Shown: positions 53,064 through 62,941, counted from the first letter of the stretch. The stretch is DNA of 64,000 nt from Ignavibacteriota bacterium (GCA_002698995.1 PAAX01000023.1:62001-126000); one strand, 5' to 3'. Notes: generated by a model not told the origin, from the letters alone. Made by a program: numbers and translations.

Positions 53064-53921
53064 ATGTGGTTAATCTTTGCATTACTAAATCCAATATCTG
53101 AAGCAATTAGAAGTGTAATTGCAAAAAAGCTTACAAGAAATATTGATTCAATTTACATTTCGCTAGCAAATAATGTTCTTCCTCTAATTTTTTTCTTTCC
53201 GGCACTATTTTTTATAGACCTGAAGTTCAACCTTAACTTTTTTATTGGTCTGTTTGGGAGCGGACTTATAAACATTGCTACTGCAATATTATACATGAAA
53301 GCAATTGAAAAAAGTGATATATCCAAAGTGATGCCGATGCTTAGTTTCACTCCGTTATTCCTTTTAGTTACAAGTCCGGTTATATTAGGGGAAACAATTC
53401 ATCTTCTTGGAATTTTGGGAATTCTTTTTGTAGTAATTGGATCATATTTACTTAATTTGGATTTATCCAAGAACTCAATTTTTGAACCTTTCAAGGGATT
53501 GTTAAGAGAGAAAGGAACAAGATACATGCTAATAGTTTCCTTCCTTTGGAGTTTTTCGGCAAACTTTGATAAGCTTTCTATTCAAAATTCATCAATACTT
53601 CAACATATAATTTTCGTTAATATAATAATTGTACTTGGTGTCTGGCTTATAATCTATTTTTGGAAAGGGATTGACTTCGGCGAGATAAAAAGAGAAATCA
53701 AAGGTTTGTCTTTAATCAGTTTTTTTACAACATTAGCATTTATATTTCACATGACGGCATTATCATTAACTTATGTAGCGTATGTAGTTTCTTTCAAGCG
53801 AATGTCCGGATTAATTGCAGTTTTTCTTGGTTATTTTCTTTTAGGTGAAGGAAAAATTAAGGAACGATTTTTAGGTTCATTCGTTATGTTTATAGGAGTT
53901 TTGCTTATTGCTTTATCATAA
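53064..53921 (+). CDS. EamA/DMT-family transporter
   Basis: A 285-residue protein with about ten hydrophobic helices in two similar halves. EamA traits are the early IRSVIAKKLTRNIDSIYISL, the first repeat end LGETIHLLGILGILFVVIGSYLL and the second repeat end LLGEGKIKERFLGSFVMFIGVLLIAL. Such proteins move small metabolites across the inner membrane; the substrate is not readable. It follows nth by 3 bp. Confidence 0.88.
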   Translation: MWLIFALLNPISEAIRSVIAKKLTRNIDSIYISLANNVLPLIFFFPALFFIDLKFNLNFFIGLFGSGLINIATAILYMKAIEKSDISKVMPMLSFTPLFLLVTSPVILGETIHLLGILGILFVVIGSYLLNLDLSKNSIFEPFKGLLREKGTRYMLIVSFLWSFSANFDKLSIQNSSILQHIIFVNIIIVLGVWLIIYFWKGIDFGEIKREIKGLSLISFFTTLAFIFHMTALSLTYVAYVVSFKRMSGLIAVFLGYFLLGEGKIKERFLGSFVMFIGVLLIALS

Positions 53922-53999
53922 TAAAGGAGTTGATGTTTCTTTTGAAGCTTTCTTTATTTATTTTTCTATATTGTTTAAAAATGAATAGGAATTTCTTAA

Positions 54000-55406
54000 A
54001 TGGACAAAAAGTATGATATTGTAGTGCTTGGCGGCGGACCCGGAGGTTACGTTGCTGCTATTAGAGCATCGCAGTTGGGATTTAAAACTGCAGTTGTTGA
54101 TAAAGATAACTTGGGCGGAATTTGTCTTAATTGGGGTTGTATTCCTACAAAATCTTTATTAAAAAATGCTGAAATGTACGATAAAATTAAAAATCATTCG
54201 GATGAATTCGGATTGTCGGTTAAGGGATTGGATTTTGATTTTTCTAAAATTATAAAAAGAAGTCGTGATGTTTCATCAAAAATTACCAAAGGTGTTGAGT
54301 TTTTGATGAAGAAGAATAAGATAGATGTAATTAAAGGGTTTGGAAAATTTAAAAGTAAAAATGAGCTTCAAATTTTAGATGAAACCGGTAAGGAAAAGGA
54401 AATAGTAAATTCAGATAAATTTATAATAGCTACAGGTGCAAGACCAAGAAAAATAGATGCTATTCCTGTTGATCATAAAAATATTATTACAAGTAAAGAA
54501 GCAATGTCTTTGGAAGCATTACCAAAAGAATTAGTAGTAATTGGAGCCGGAGCAATTGGTGTTGAGTTTGCATATTTCTATTCGGTTTTAGGAACAAAAG
54601 TTGCAATTATTGAAATGCTTGATAGACTTGTCCCTATTGAGGATTCTGAAGTTTCAAAAGAACTGGAGAGAAGTTTTAAGAAACGCGGAATTGAAATATA
54701 TACAAGCACAAAAGTTGAAAAAGCTGAAGTGAAAAAAGGAAAAGTTGAAGTAACAATTGAAACAAAAGATGGTAAAAAAGAAACGATAAAAGCTGAAAAA
54801 GTCCTTAATGCTATTGGTGTAACCGGAAATATTGAAGGAATAGGTTTAGAAGAACTTGGAATTGAGATTGAAAGAAATCATGTAAAAGTAAATAAATCAT
54901 CTTATCAAACTTCTGTCGAAAATATTTATGCAATCGGGGATGTAATTGGAGCACCATGGCTTGCGCATGTTGCTTCTCATGAAGGAATTATTTGTGTTGA
55001 AAAATTAGCCGGACATCACACACCGGACTTTGATTACGGATCGGTTCCGGGTTGTACTTACTGCCAGCCTCAAGTTGCAAGTATAGGTTTAACCGAAGCA
55101 AAAGCAAAAGAGCAAGGATATGAATTGAAAATCGGCAAGTTTCCTTTCTCAGCAAGCGGTAAAGCATCCGCAGCCGGAGAAAAAGAAGGATTTGTTAAAA
55201 TTATTTTTGATGCTAAATATGGTGAGATTTTAGGAGCACATATAATTGGAAGTGAAGCAACTGAATTAATTGCCGAGATTGGAATTGCAAAATCAATGGA
55301 AGCGACTTATGAATCTATTGTAAAAACAGTTCATGCGCATCCAACTTTATCTGAATCAATAATGGAAGCCGCAGCAAATGCTTATGGCGAATCAATCCAC
55401 ATATAG
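54000..55406 (+). CDS. lpd: Dihydrolipoyl dehydrogenase
   Basis: A 468-residue flavoprotein disulfide reductase, the E3 of 2-oxoacid dehydrogenase complexes. The FAD motif GGGPGGYVAAIRASQLG opens the protein; the redox-active pair is in GGICLNWGCIPTKSLLKN; the NAD motif is GAGAIGVEFAYFYSVLG near 181; the C-terminal interface has the catalytic HAHPTLSESIMEAA (His-Glu pair). It heads a lipoyl gene block: lipB overlaps it by 29 bp and the E1 and E2 genes follow. Confidence 0.97.
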   Translation: MDKKYDIVVLGGGPGGYVAAIRASQLGFKTAVVDKDNLGGICLNWGCIPTKSLLKNAEMYDKIKNHSDEFGLSVKGLDFDFSKIIKRSRDVSSKITKGVEFLMKKNKIDVIKGFGKFKSKNELQILDETGKEKEIVNSDKFIIATGARPRKIDAIPVDHKNIITSKEAMSLEALPKELVVIGAGAIGVEFAYFYSVLGTKVAIIEMLDRLVPIEDSEVSKELERSFKKRGIEIYTSTKVEKAEVKKGKVEVTIETKDGKKETIKAEKVLNAIGVTGNIEGIGLEELGIEIERNHVKVNKSSYQTSVENIYAIGDVIGAPWLAHVASHEGIICVEKLAGHHTPDFDYGSVPGCTYCQPQVASIGLTEAKAKEQGYELKIGKFPFSASGKASAAGEKEGFVKIIFDAKYGEILGAHIIGSEATELIAEIGIAKSMEATYESIVKTVHAHPTLSESIMEAAANAYGESIHI

Positions 55407-56082
55407 AGAATTTGAATATATAGATCTCGGATTTATTGATTATAAAGAAGCTTGGGATCTTCAAAAAACAGTTTTTGATTTAAGAGTCAAAAAGGAAATA
55501 AAGGATATATTCTTTTTGTTGGAACATCCGCATACTTACACTCTTGGAAAAACTGCAGATTCTTCTAATTTGGTATCAAACAAAGAGTTCCTTGATAAAT
55601 ATCAAATAAGTGTTTATAATATTGATAGAGGCGGTGATATTACCTATCATGGTCCTGGACAAATAGTCGGTTACCCTATTATCGCTTTATCCGATTGGAA
55701 AGAAGATACTCATCTTTATCTCAGAAGTCTGGAAGAAGTAATTATAAAAACGATTTCTCACTTTGGGCTTAAAGGAGAAAGAAAGAAAGAATATACCGGT
55801 GTTTGGCTTGAAGATAGAAAAATATGTGCAATAGGAATTAAAATTAGTCGCTGGGTAACAATGCACGGTTTTGCTTTAAATGTTAATACTGATTTAGATT
55901 TGTTTAACGGAATTATTCCATGCGGAATACGTGATAAAGAAGTTACATCAATACAAAAAGAATTGAATAAAGAAATAGATATAAATGAAGTGAAAGAAAT
56001 AATTCTACAAGAATTTAATAATGTATTTGGGTATAACTCTTTCACAAGAAGAACCAATTACTTTCACTCGGAAATTAAATAA
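55378..56082 (+). CDS. lipB: Octanoyltransferase
   Basis: A 234-residue LipB that moves octanoyl groups from acyl carrier protein to lipoyl domains. Landmarks are RGGDITYHGPGQIVGYPI near 81-98, the catalytic Lys in CAIGIKISRWVTMHGFALNV and the catalytic Cys in GIIPCGIRDKEVTS. The start overlaps the end of lpd by 29 bp; a second in-frame ATG at 55384 is equally possible. With lipA downstream it provides lipoate for the complex encoded between them. Confidence 0.95.
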   Translation: MLMANQSTYREFEYIDLGFIDYKEAWDLQKTVFDLRVKKEIKDIFFLLEHPHTYTLGKTADSSNLVSNKEFLDKYQISVYNIDRGGDITYHGPGQIVGYPIIALSDWKEDTHLYLRSLEEVIIKTISHFGLKGERKKEYTGVWLEDRKICAIGIKISRWVTMHGFALNVNTDLDLFNGIIPCGIRDKEVTSIQKELNKEIDINEVKEIILQEFNNVFGYNSFTRRTNYFHSEIK

Positions 56083-56103
56083 GAATAAGAGAGGGCAATA
56101 TAA

Positions 56104-58200
56104 ATGGCTAAGAATTCAAAAGAAGCTGATCTCGCAGTAGATATGACAAAAAAGAATGGCAAAGCTCCCACAGGGAAGATAGATTCATTTGGCGGACTCA
56201 CAAAAGACGAACTAATGAATGCATTAAGACTTATGTTTCTCTCAAGAAGTATTGATAATAAAGTTTATAATTTATTAAAGCAGGGTAAAGCATTTTTCCA
56301 TATTGCAGGTTCCGGTCATGAGGCAACTCAAGTTGCTTTCGGATTAAATATGAAGAAAGGATTAGACTGGGGTTTTCCTTATTATAGAGATATGGCTTTC
56401 TCCCTTGCTGTTGGTGTTAAACCGGATGAAGTATTTTTACACATGCTTGGTAAAGCAAATGATCCTATGTGCGGAGGCAGACAAATGCCTTGTCATTGGA
56501 CTTCAAAAGAGTTTAATATTCCTACTCAATCATCCCCAACCGGTACTCAATACCTTCAAGCTGTTGGTGCAGCATTAGCGGCGCGTAAGAAAGGAGAAGA
56601 TGCTGTTGTTTATGTCAGTTCTGGTGAAGGAGCAACAAGTGAAGGGGAATTTCATGAAGCTGTTAACTGGGCTGCAAGAGAAAAACTACCCGTAATTTTT
56701 GTTATTCAAAATAATAAGTGGGCAATTTCTGTTCCTGTTGAACATCAAACTGCCGGTAAAAATGCTTCAGTTTGTGAAATGATGAAAGGTTACGAAAATT
56801 TATTGAGAATGGAAGTTGACGGAACAGATTTTCTTGAAATGAATGCAACTGCTAAATCAGCTTTTAAGTATGCCAGACAAGGTAAAGGTCCAGTTTTAAT
56901 TGAGGCTCATGTTGTTAGACTTCTTTCTCATTCATCTTCTGATGATCAAAAAAAATATAGATCTCAAGAACAATTAGAGGAAGATTTAAAGAAAGATCCG
57001 ATTGAATTGTTCTCAAAACTACTGATCAAAAAAGGAGTATTGACTGAATTAGCTTATGCAGAATTTAAAAAGGAAATTTTGAATCATGTTAATGAAGCGG
57101 CAGACTGGGCTTTAACCCAAGAGGAACCAAAAGCTGAAACCGCGGAAAAATTTGTCTTAGATGAAAGTGGTAAAAGAGAAAGACTTCAATATGAAAAAAC
57201 AGAACCTGCCGGTAAACCTATTGTATTGGTTGACGCAATAAATCATGCTCTACGTGAAGAAATGGAACGCAATGATAAAATTTATGTTTTTGGTGAAGAT
57301 GTTGCAGATGGTAAAGGAGGTGTTTTTACTGCTACAAAAGGACTTTCAACTAAATTTGGAAACGATAGAGTTTTTAATTCTCCTTTAGCAGAAGCAAGTA
57401 TTGCCGGTGTTGGAATTGGTATGGCATTAACCGGATTAAAACCTTGCGTTGAAATTCAATTTGGTGATTACATTTGGCCTGCCTTTATGCAGATTAGAGA
57501 TGAGCTAGTAATGTTCCGTTACAGATCAAATAATCTCTTTGAAGCCCCTATGGTTATTCGTGTTGCTGTTGGTGGATATATTCATGGCGGACTTTATCAT
57601 AGTCAAAATATAGAAGCATTTTTTGCTCATATGCCCGGATTGCTTATCGCTTATCCTTCTAATGCAGCAGATGCAAAGGGACTTTTAAAAACCGCACTCA
57701 GACTTAATGATCCTGTTCTGTTCCTTGAGCATAAAGGATTATACAGACAAAGTTACGCTACAACTCCTGAACCAGATGCTGATTACTTAGTTCCGTTTGG
57801 AAAAGCGAAAGTTATAAAAGAAGGAAAAGATTTAAGCATAATTACATATGGTGCGCTGGTTCATGAATCAAGTTTTGCTGTTAAGAAATTAGAAGAAGAA
57901 GGTTATTCAGTTGAGATAATTGATATAAGAACAATTGCTCCTTTGGATGAAGAAACAATTTATAATTCAGTTAAAAAAACCGGTAAAGCTATCGTTATTC
58001 ATGAAGATACATTGACAGGCGGCTTTGGAGGTGAAATTGCTGCAAGAATTACCGAAAATTGTTTCGAATATTTGGATGGTCCTGTAAAGAGAATTGGTGC
58101 TAAAGATACTCCGATTCCTTATCATCCTATTTTGGAAAAAACTGTACTTCCTACTAGGGATAATATTTACAATACTTTGAAAGAATTATTAACATATTAA
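56104..58200 (+). CDS. 2-oxoacid dehydrogenase E1, alpha and beta subunits fused
   Basis: A 698-residue thiamine-diphosphate enzyme. The alpha part (about 25-330) has GSGHEATQVAFG, the PYYRDMAFSLAVG phosphate region and the ThDP motif GEGATSEGEFHEAVNWAARE with QNNKWAIS. The beta part (about 365-698) starts ALREEMERNDKIYVFGEDVA, continues with FNSPLAEASIAGVGIGMAL and VEIQFGDYIWPAFMQIRDEL, and ends with the transketolase C-domain (AIVIHEDTLTGGFGGEIAA). Fusion of the two subunits is common in Bacteroidota. The substrate (pyruvate or branched-chain 2-oxoacids) cannot be fixed from sequence; the PYYRD form leans towards the branched-chain/acetoin type. Confidence 0.92.
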   Translation: MAKNSKEADLAVDMTKKNGKAPTGKIDSFGGLTKDELMNALRLMFLSRSIDNKVYNLLKQGKAFFHIAGSGHEATQVAFGLNMKKGLDWGFPYYRDMAFSLAVGVKPDEVFLHMLGKANDPMCGGRQMPCHWTSKEFNIPTQSSPTGTQYLQAVGAALAARKKGEDAVVYVSSGEGATSEGEFHEAVNWAAREKLPVIFVIQNNKWAISVPVEHQTAGKNASVCEMMKGYENLLRMEVDGTDFLEMNATAKSAFKYARQGKGPVLIEAHVVRLLSHSSSDDQKKYRSQEQLEEDLKKDPIELFSKLLIKKGVLTELAYAEFKKEILNHVNEAADWALTQEEPKAETAEKFVLDESGKRERLQYEKTEPAGKPIVLVDAINHALREEMERNDKIYVFGEDVADGKGGVFTATKGLSTKFGNDRVFNSPLAEASIAGVGIGMALTGLKPCVEIQFGDYIWPAFMQIRDELVMFRYRSNNLFEAPMVIRVAVGGYIHGGLYHSQNIEAFFAHMPGLLIAYPSNAADAKGLLKTALRLNDPVLFLEHKGLYRQSYATTPEPDADYLVPFGKAKVIKEGKDLSIITYGALVHESSFAVKKLEEEGYSVEIIDIRTIAPLDEETIYNSVKKTGKAIVIHEDTLTGGFGGEIAARITENCFEYLDGPVKRIGAKDTPIPYHPILEKTVLPTRDNIYNTLKELLTY

Positions 58201-58230
58201 ATATTGAAAAATTGCACGGAGAAACTGTAA

Positions 58231-59847
58231 ATGAAAGTTAATGTTGTAATGCCTAAAATGGGTGAAAGTATTAATGAAGGGACTCTTATCAAGTGGCATA
58301 AGAAAAAAGGGGAAGAAGTTAAGAAAGATGAAATCATTTTTGAAATAAGCACAGATAAAGTTGATACTGAAATCCCAAGTCCTGAAGCCGGAATATTATC
58401 CGAGATAAAAGTTTTTGAGAATGAAACAGTAGAAGTTGATACAGTTGTTGCAGTTATTGAAACTGATGCAGATGCTTCAGTTGAAGAAACTAAGCAGGTA
58501 GAAGTTAAAAAATCTGAAGAACCGAAATCAACCACTCAAGTTGGAGGTGAACTGATTGATATTCCAATGCCAAAAATGGGCGAATCGGTTATGGAAGGAA
58601 CAATCATCAAATGGCATAAAAAGGTTGGTGATAAAGTAGGTAGAGATGAAACTATTTTTGAAATAAGCACTGATAAAGTTGACACAGAAGTTCCATCTCC
58701 GGTTGAAGGAACACTCGCCGAAATCATTCACGGTGAAAATGAAACTGTTGAAGTTGGCGGGATTGTAGGAAAAATATCCACAAGCGGAGGAATTGTAAAA
58801 CCTAAGGAAAGTCCAAAGGAAACTGCTAAAGCTGAAGAAGTTAAAGCAAAAGTAGAAACTCCTTCCGAAAATAAAAAAGAAGAAGTTAAGATTGATGCTT
58901 CATCATCTGACAGATTTTATTCTCCTTTAGTTATGAATATTGCTAAAAAAGAAAATGTATCATTCCAAGAGCTTGAATCAATAACAGGTACTGGTGTTAA
59001 CGGTAGAGTAACAAAAAATGATATTCTACAATATTTAGATGATAGAAAATCCGGTAAAGCTGTTTCTAAACCTGCACAAAAATCTGAAACAAAAACTTCT
59101 GCTCCTCAGCAGTTAGAAGCTCCATCATTTACTGAAGGAGATGGAATTAAATTAATTCCGATGGATAACATAAGACAACGAATAATGTATCATATGATTA
59201 ACAGCCGCGATACTTCAGTTCATGTTACTGCTGTTGTTGAAGCCGATATGAGTAGAATTCATAATTATATTCAAAAGGAAAAAGAAAATTTGCTCGATAA
59301 GAATGGTGTAAAACTGACTTACATGCCTTTTATATCTTATGCTGTTATTAAAGCATTAAAAGAATATCCTTATGTTAACGGTTCAATTGATGATAAAAAT
59401 ATTGTTCTTAAAAATTATATAAATCTTGGCATTGCAGTCGCAGTTGAACCTAACGGATTGATAGTTCCTAATATTAAAAAAGCAGATGAAAAAAATATTG
59501 TCGGTTTAGCTAAAGCAATTAATGAGTTGAGTAAAAAATCCAGAAATAAAGGATTGATGCCGGATGATATTATGAACGGTACCTTTACCATTACTAATTA
59601 TGGTGTGTTTGGTTCTTTATTTGGAACTCCAATCATTAACCAGCCAGAAGTAGGAATTCTTGGTGTTGGAACTGTTACTAAGAAACCTGTTGTTATTGAA
59701 GTAGAAGGAACAGATACAATTGCTATTAAACCTATGATGTATTTATCTTTGAGTCATGACCATAGATTAATAGATGGAATGCTTGGCGGTAAATTCTTAA
59801 AATCAATTAAAGATACTTTGGAAAATTTTGATACAAATATAATTTAA
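58231..59847 (+). CDS. Dihydrolipoamide acyltransferase (E2) with two lipoyl domains
   Basis: A 538-residue E2. Two lipoyl domains (about 1-77 and 107-185) each carry a lipoylation Lys in EISTDKVDTE; a peripheral-subunit-binding domain follows (FYSPLVMNIAKKENVSFQEL, then GTGVNGRVTKNDIL, about 228-270); a flexible linker; and the catalytic core (about 310-538) with SLSHDHRLIDGMLGGKFL carrying the active-site His. It takes acyl groups from the fused E1 just upstream (30 bp) and is reoxidised by Lpd. Two lipoyl domains on one chain is a normal variation. Confidence 0.94.
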   Translation: MKVNVVMPKMGESINEGTLIKWHKKKGEEVKKDEIIFEISTDKVDTEIPSPEAGILSEIKVFENETVEVDTVVAVIETDADASVEETKQVEVKKSEEPKSTTQVGGELIDIPMPKMGESVMEGTIIKWHKKVGDKVGRDETIFEISTDKVDTEVPSPVEGTLAEIIHGENETVEVGGIVGKISTSGGIVKPKESPKETAKAEEVKAKVETPSENKKEEVKIDASSSDRFYSPLVMNIAKKENVSFQELESITGTGVNGRVTKNDILQYLDDRKSGKAVSKPAQKSETKTSAPQQLEAPSFTEGDGIKLIPMDNIRQRIMYHMINSRDTSVHVTAVVEADMSRIHNYIQKEKENLLDKNGVKLTYMPFISYAVIKALKEYPYVNGSIDDKNIVLKNYINLGIAVAVEPNGLIVPNIKKADEKNIVGLAKAINELSKKSRNKGLMPDDIMNGTFTITNYGVFGSLFGTPIINQPEVGILGVGTVTKKPVVIEVEGTDTIAIKPMMYLSLSHDHRLIDGMLGGKFLKSIKDTLENFDTNII

Positions 59848-59852
59848 CAAAT

Positions 59853-59888
59853 GTCATTTCGAATCGGCTTATGCCGGTGAGAAATCTT
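59853..59888. repeat. Fragment of a dispersed GTCATTTCGAA...GAGAAATCTT repeat
   Basis: Between E2 and lipA, GTCATTTCGAATCGGC is followed by TTATGCCGGTGAGAAATCTT. This is the shape of a common intergenic repeat in Bacteroidota-group genomes, here in short, degenerate form. Little can be said beyond that. Confidence 0.45.
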
Positions 59889-59955
59889 AAAAAGATTAAA
59901 ACAATATCATGATTAAAATCATGAAAGTAAGTTTATTTTTAGAAATGAGGAAGTA

Positions 59956-60855
59956 ATGATTAATCAGCATCAGAGAAAATTTGCGGAAGTTGTTGAACAG
60001 GAAAGAGGTGATTTAGGTAAAAGACCTGAATGGTTAAAAGTACGTTTACCAAGCGGACAAAATTACAAAGATGTTCTAAACTTAATGCGCGGTTCAAAAC
60101 TTAACACTGTTTGTGAAGAAGCTAAATGTCCTAATATTGCCGAATGCTGGAACAGCAGAACGGCTACATTTATGATACTTGGAGAGACTTGCACAAGAAG
60201 CTGCGGTTTCTGCAATATTCATACGGGAATGCCGACAGAATTAGATTTAGATGAACCAAGAAGAGTTGCTGATTCTGTTGAACAGTTGAATTTAAGACAT
60301 GTTGTTATTACATCTGTTAATCGTGATGAGTTAAAAGACGGCGGTGCTTCAATATTTGCTGAAACTATTCGTTTGATTAGAGAAAAGATGGAAGATACTA
60401 CAATAGAAATTCTAATTCCCGATTTCAAAGGTGAAGAACATGCTTTTGAAATTATTATGAAGAATCCGCCTAATATTCTAAATCATAATTTAGAAACAGT
60501 AGAAAGACTTTATCACGCAGTTAGACCTCAAGCTAAATACTCAAGAAGTCTAGAATTGATTCAATGGTTTAAAGAAAAAGGACTTAGAACTAAAAGCGGA
60601 ATTATGGTTGGAATTGGTGAAACTAAGGAAGAAGTTATTGAATTGATGAATGATTTGTATGACCATGGATGTGATATAATGACAATCGGACAATATTTAC
60701 AGCCGACAAAAAAACATCTTCCGGTTCACAGATATGTAACCCTTGATGAATTTAACTACTACAAAGAATACGGAATGAAATTAGGCTTCAAAGCTGTTGA
60801 ATCATCTCCGCTGGTAAGAAGTTCTTATCATGCAGATAAGCATGCGAGATTGTAA
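59956..60855 (+). CDS. lipA: Lipoyl synthase
   Basis: A 299-residue radical SAM enzyme that inserts two sulfurs into octanoyl-lipoyl domains. The auxiliary cluster motif is CEEAKCPNIAEC near 53-64, the radical SAM motif CTRSCGFC near 79-86 in GETCTRSCGFCNIHTGMP, and the C-terminal conserved Ser is in VESSPLVRSSYHADKH. It closes the lpd-lipB-E1-E2 block, so the complex and its cofactor are made together. Confidence 0.97.
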   Translation: MINQHQRKFAEVVEQERGDLGKRPEWLKVRLPSGQNYKDVLNLMRGSKLNTVCEEAKCPNIAECWNSRTATFMILGETCTRSCGFCNIHTGMPTELDLDEPRRVADSVEQLNLRHVVITSVNRDELKDGGASIFAETIRLIREKMEDTTIEILIPDFKGEEHAFEIIMKNPPNILNHNLETVERLYHAVRPQAKYSRSLELIQWFKEKGLRTKSGIMVGIGETKEEVIELMNDLYDHGCDIMTIGQYLQPTKKHLPVHRYVTLDEFNYYKEYGMKLGFKAVESSPLVRSSYHADKHARL

Positions 60856-60866
60856 TCTCAAATTTT

Positions 60867-60898
60867 ATTGTGTTGAGAAGTTAACTTCTCAACACAAT
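60867..60898. terminator. Perfect 32-bp palindrome between convergent genes
   Basis: ATTGTGTTGAGAAGTT is followed directly by its exact reverse complement, giving a 16-bp stem with no spare loop bases. It lies 12 bp after the lipA stop and 2 bp before the kynU stop on the facing strand, so it can serve as a two-way terminator. No clear T run follows on either side. Confidence 0.75.
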
Positions 60899-60900
60899 AT

Positions 60901-62175
60901 TTATGTAACAGCATCAAACTCCAAATCAAAATTTTCAAATTCATTCATATCCAGAATTTCTTTAATCCTTTTTACTGCAATAAAAATTTCTTCAAATGAA
61001 TTGTAAAGAGAATTTAGTCCAAACCTTATATTATCCGGTTTTCTAAAATCGGGAATGATTTTAAGTCCTTTACTTTCAATCAATGCTTTGCAGATTCTGT
61101 AGCCTTCTTTATGCTTCAATGTAATATGCGATCCTCTTTCTTTACTATTCAGTGGGGTGCCGATTTCAATATGATATTCTGATAGATTTTCCTTTATTAA
61201 GAAAATTAAATATTCAGTCATAAGAATATTCTTTTCTCTGATATTTTCCATCCCGGCATCAATTGTAATTTGCAATGAACTTTCAAGTGCTGATAATGAA
61301 ATAATTGGCTGGGTACCGACATTAAATTTTTCTATGCTGCTGGATTCAGTAAATGACAGATCAAAATTAAATGGATTGTCGGCACCAAACCAGCCCCAGA
61401 TTGGGTTTTGCAAATCTTTTATTAGATTCTTATTAACGTAAAGAAATGCTGGTGATCCTGGTCCGCCATTTAAATATTTGTAAGTGCAGCCAACTGCAAA
61501 ATCACAATTCCATTCATCTAGTTTTATTGGAACAGAACCGACTGAATGACTTAAATCCCAAATAACATAAGCACCTTTTTTCTTCAATTCTTTGGTAATT
61601 AAAGGAATATCATATTTATATGCAGATTTGAAAACAACGTGAGACAAAACAACAAGTGCAGTTTTTTTAGAGCATGAATTAATAATTTCCTCTGAAGAGA
61701 TTTGTATTTCATCCTTACTTTCAATAATTCTTAATTCATGCTTATTACCAAAATTATTTATTACACTTTCAAGAATATAAATATCGGAAGGGAAGTTTAA
61801 TGAGTCAGTAATAATTTCTTTGCAATCAGAATTTAATTGTAATACAGCAGAAGAAAGTTTGAAAAGATTTATTGAAACCGAGTCACAAACATTTACTTCC
61901 GACAAATCGGCTCCAATAATTTTTGCAATTCTTTCTCTTACACTTTTCTGTCTTGGAAGCCAATTTTCATTCCAACTTCTGATTAATCTAGAGCCCCACT
62001 CTTCATCAATAACTTTCTTAAGTAATTCTTTTGTCCTAAGAGGAAGTTTACCAAGTGAATTTCCATCCAAATAAATTAAGTTTTCAGCTGGATTAAAGAA
62101 CTCATTTTTGAATTTCTTTAACTCATCTTTTGCATCAAGACTTTTGGCAAATTCTAAATTATTTTCAAAATTCAT
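60901..62175 (-). CDS. kynU: Kynureninase
   Basis: A 424-residue PLP enzyme that splits kynurenine into anthranilate and alanine. Family landmarks are YLDGNSLGKLPLRTKELL near 34, WNENWLPRQKSVRERIAKII, WDLSHSVGSVPIKLDEWN (PLP-binding Asp), and CTYKYLNGGPGSPAFLY with the Schiff-base Lys, then FNVGTQPIISLSALESSL. Length fits. No other kynurenine-pathway gene is in the window. It follows the SGNH gene by 2 bp on the same strand. Confidence 0.94.
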   Translation of the reverse strand: MNFENNLEFAKSLDAKDELKKFKNEFFNPAENLIYLDGNSLGKLPLRTKELLKKVIDEEWGSRLIRSWNENWLPRQKSVRERIAKIIGADLSEVNVCDSVSINLFKLSSAVLQLNSDCKEIITDSLNFPSDIYILESVINNFGNKHELRIIESKDEIQISSEEIINSCSKKTALVVLSHVVFKSAYKYDIPLITKELKKKGAYVIWDLSHSVGSVPIKLDEWNCDFAVGCTYKYLNGGPGSPAFLYVNKNLIKDLQNPIWGWFGADNPFNFDLSFTESSSIEKFNVGTQPIISLSALESSLQITIDAGMENIREKNILMTEYLIFLIKENLSEYHIEIGTPLNSKERGSHITLKHKEGYRICKALIESKGLKIIPDFRKPDNIRFGLNSLYNSFEEIFIAVKRIKEILDMNEFENFDLEFDAVT

Positions 62176-62177
62176 TT

Positions 62178-62843
62178 TTATTCCAAAATTGATTTTGCAA
62201 TTGGATATATTCTGTCAACCCATAAAGAATACATTTTGCCGGAAGGATGAAGTCCGTCTTCTGCGAGTATAGATAAATCATTCAATGCTTCTCGTGATAT
62301 ATCAGTCACATCAACATATTTTATATTTCTTTTTAATGTTTCTTCAAGATTAATTTTATTGAAAATTTCTATTTCGGTTGTTACTTGCTGCTGATCTTTC
62401 CCTTTTTCTTTTGCAAAAGGAGTTACACCCCAATCGGGAATGGAGATAACAATTACATTCTCTTTAGAAGATGTAAATCCGATGGCTCTTTCAAGTAGAG
62501 CGGCAAATTCATCTCTGTAGTTTGCAGTATCTCTTCCTCTATATTGATTATTTACTCCGATTAAAAGAGTGACTAAATCATAATCACTATTCGGATTTTG
62601 CTTATCAATAGCCGCATTTAATTCATCTGTGGTCCAGCCGGTTTTGGCAATTATATTTACTTCATTCAGATTTATACCGACTTCTTTTAATTTATCTTTA
62701 AGCTGAATTGGGTATCTTTCTGATTCTTTAACACCTTCACCAATTGTGTATGAATCACCCAAAGCTAAATATTTTTTTTCGTTCATAATTTTATTTGTAC
62801 TTATATTTAATGCAAGATTTAGTATTAGAAATATAATTGTCAT
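62178..62843 (-). CDS. SGNH/GDSL hydrolase
   Basis: A 221-residue esterase-type protein. The nucleophile block is LALGDSYTIGEG near 27-38, Asn is in LLIGVNNQYRG and the catalytic Asp-His pair is in EDGLHPSGKMY. The N-terminal 20 residues are hydrophobic (IIFLILNLALNISTN), a probable signal peptide or anchor. Its pairing with kynU on one transcript may be incidental or may mean the ester substrate is related; sequence does not decide. Confidence 0.85.
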   Translation of the reverse strand: MTIIFLILNLALNISTNKIMNEKKYLALGDSYTIGEGVKESERYPIQLKDKLKEVGINLNEVNIIAKTGWTTDELNAAIDKQNPNSDYDLVTLLIGVNNQYRGRDTANYRDEFAALLERAIGFTSSKENVIVISIPDWGVTPFAKEKGKDQQQVTTEIEIFNKINLEETLKRNIKYVDVTDISREALNDLSILAEDGLHPSGKMYSLWVDRIYPIAKSILE

Positions 62844-62941
62844 TTAGTCACTTTCTTTTTGTACTGCTAATTTAATAAATAGATGTAATCAAGAGATAAT
62901 AATTTGTTATTAGCTGAATCGAAAATAAATATGAGTGTAAG

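Noticed and set aside
58197-58535. 112-residue minus-strand frame at the start of the E2 gene
   Set aside because: It lies opposite the first lipoyl domain and repeats its symmetry; a second such shadow is opposite the second lipoyl domain.
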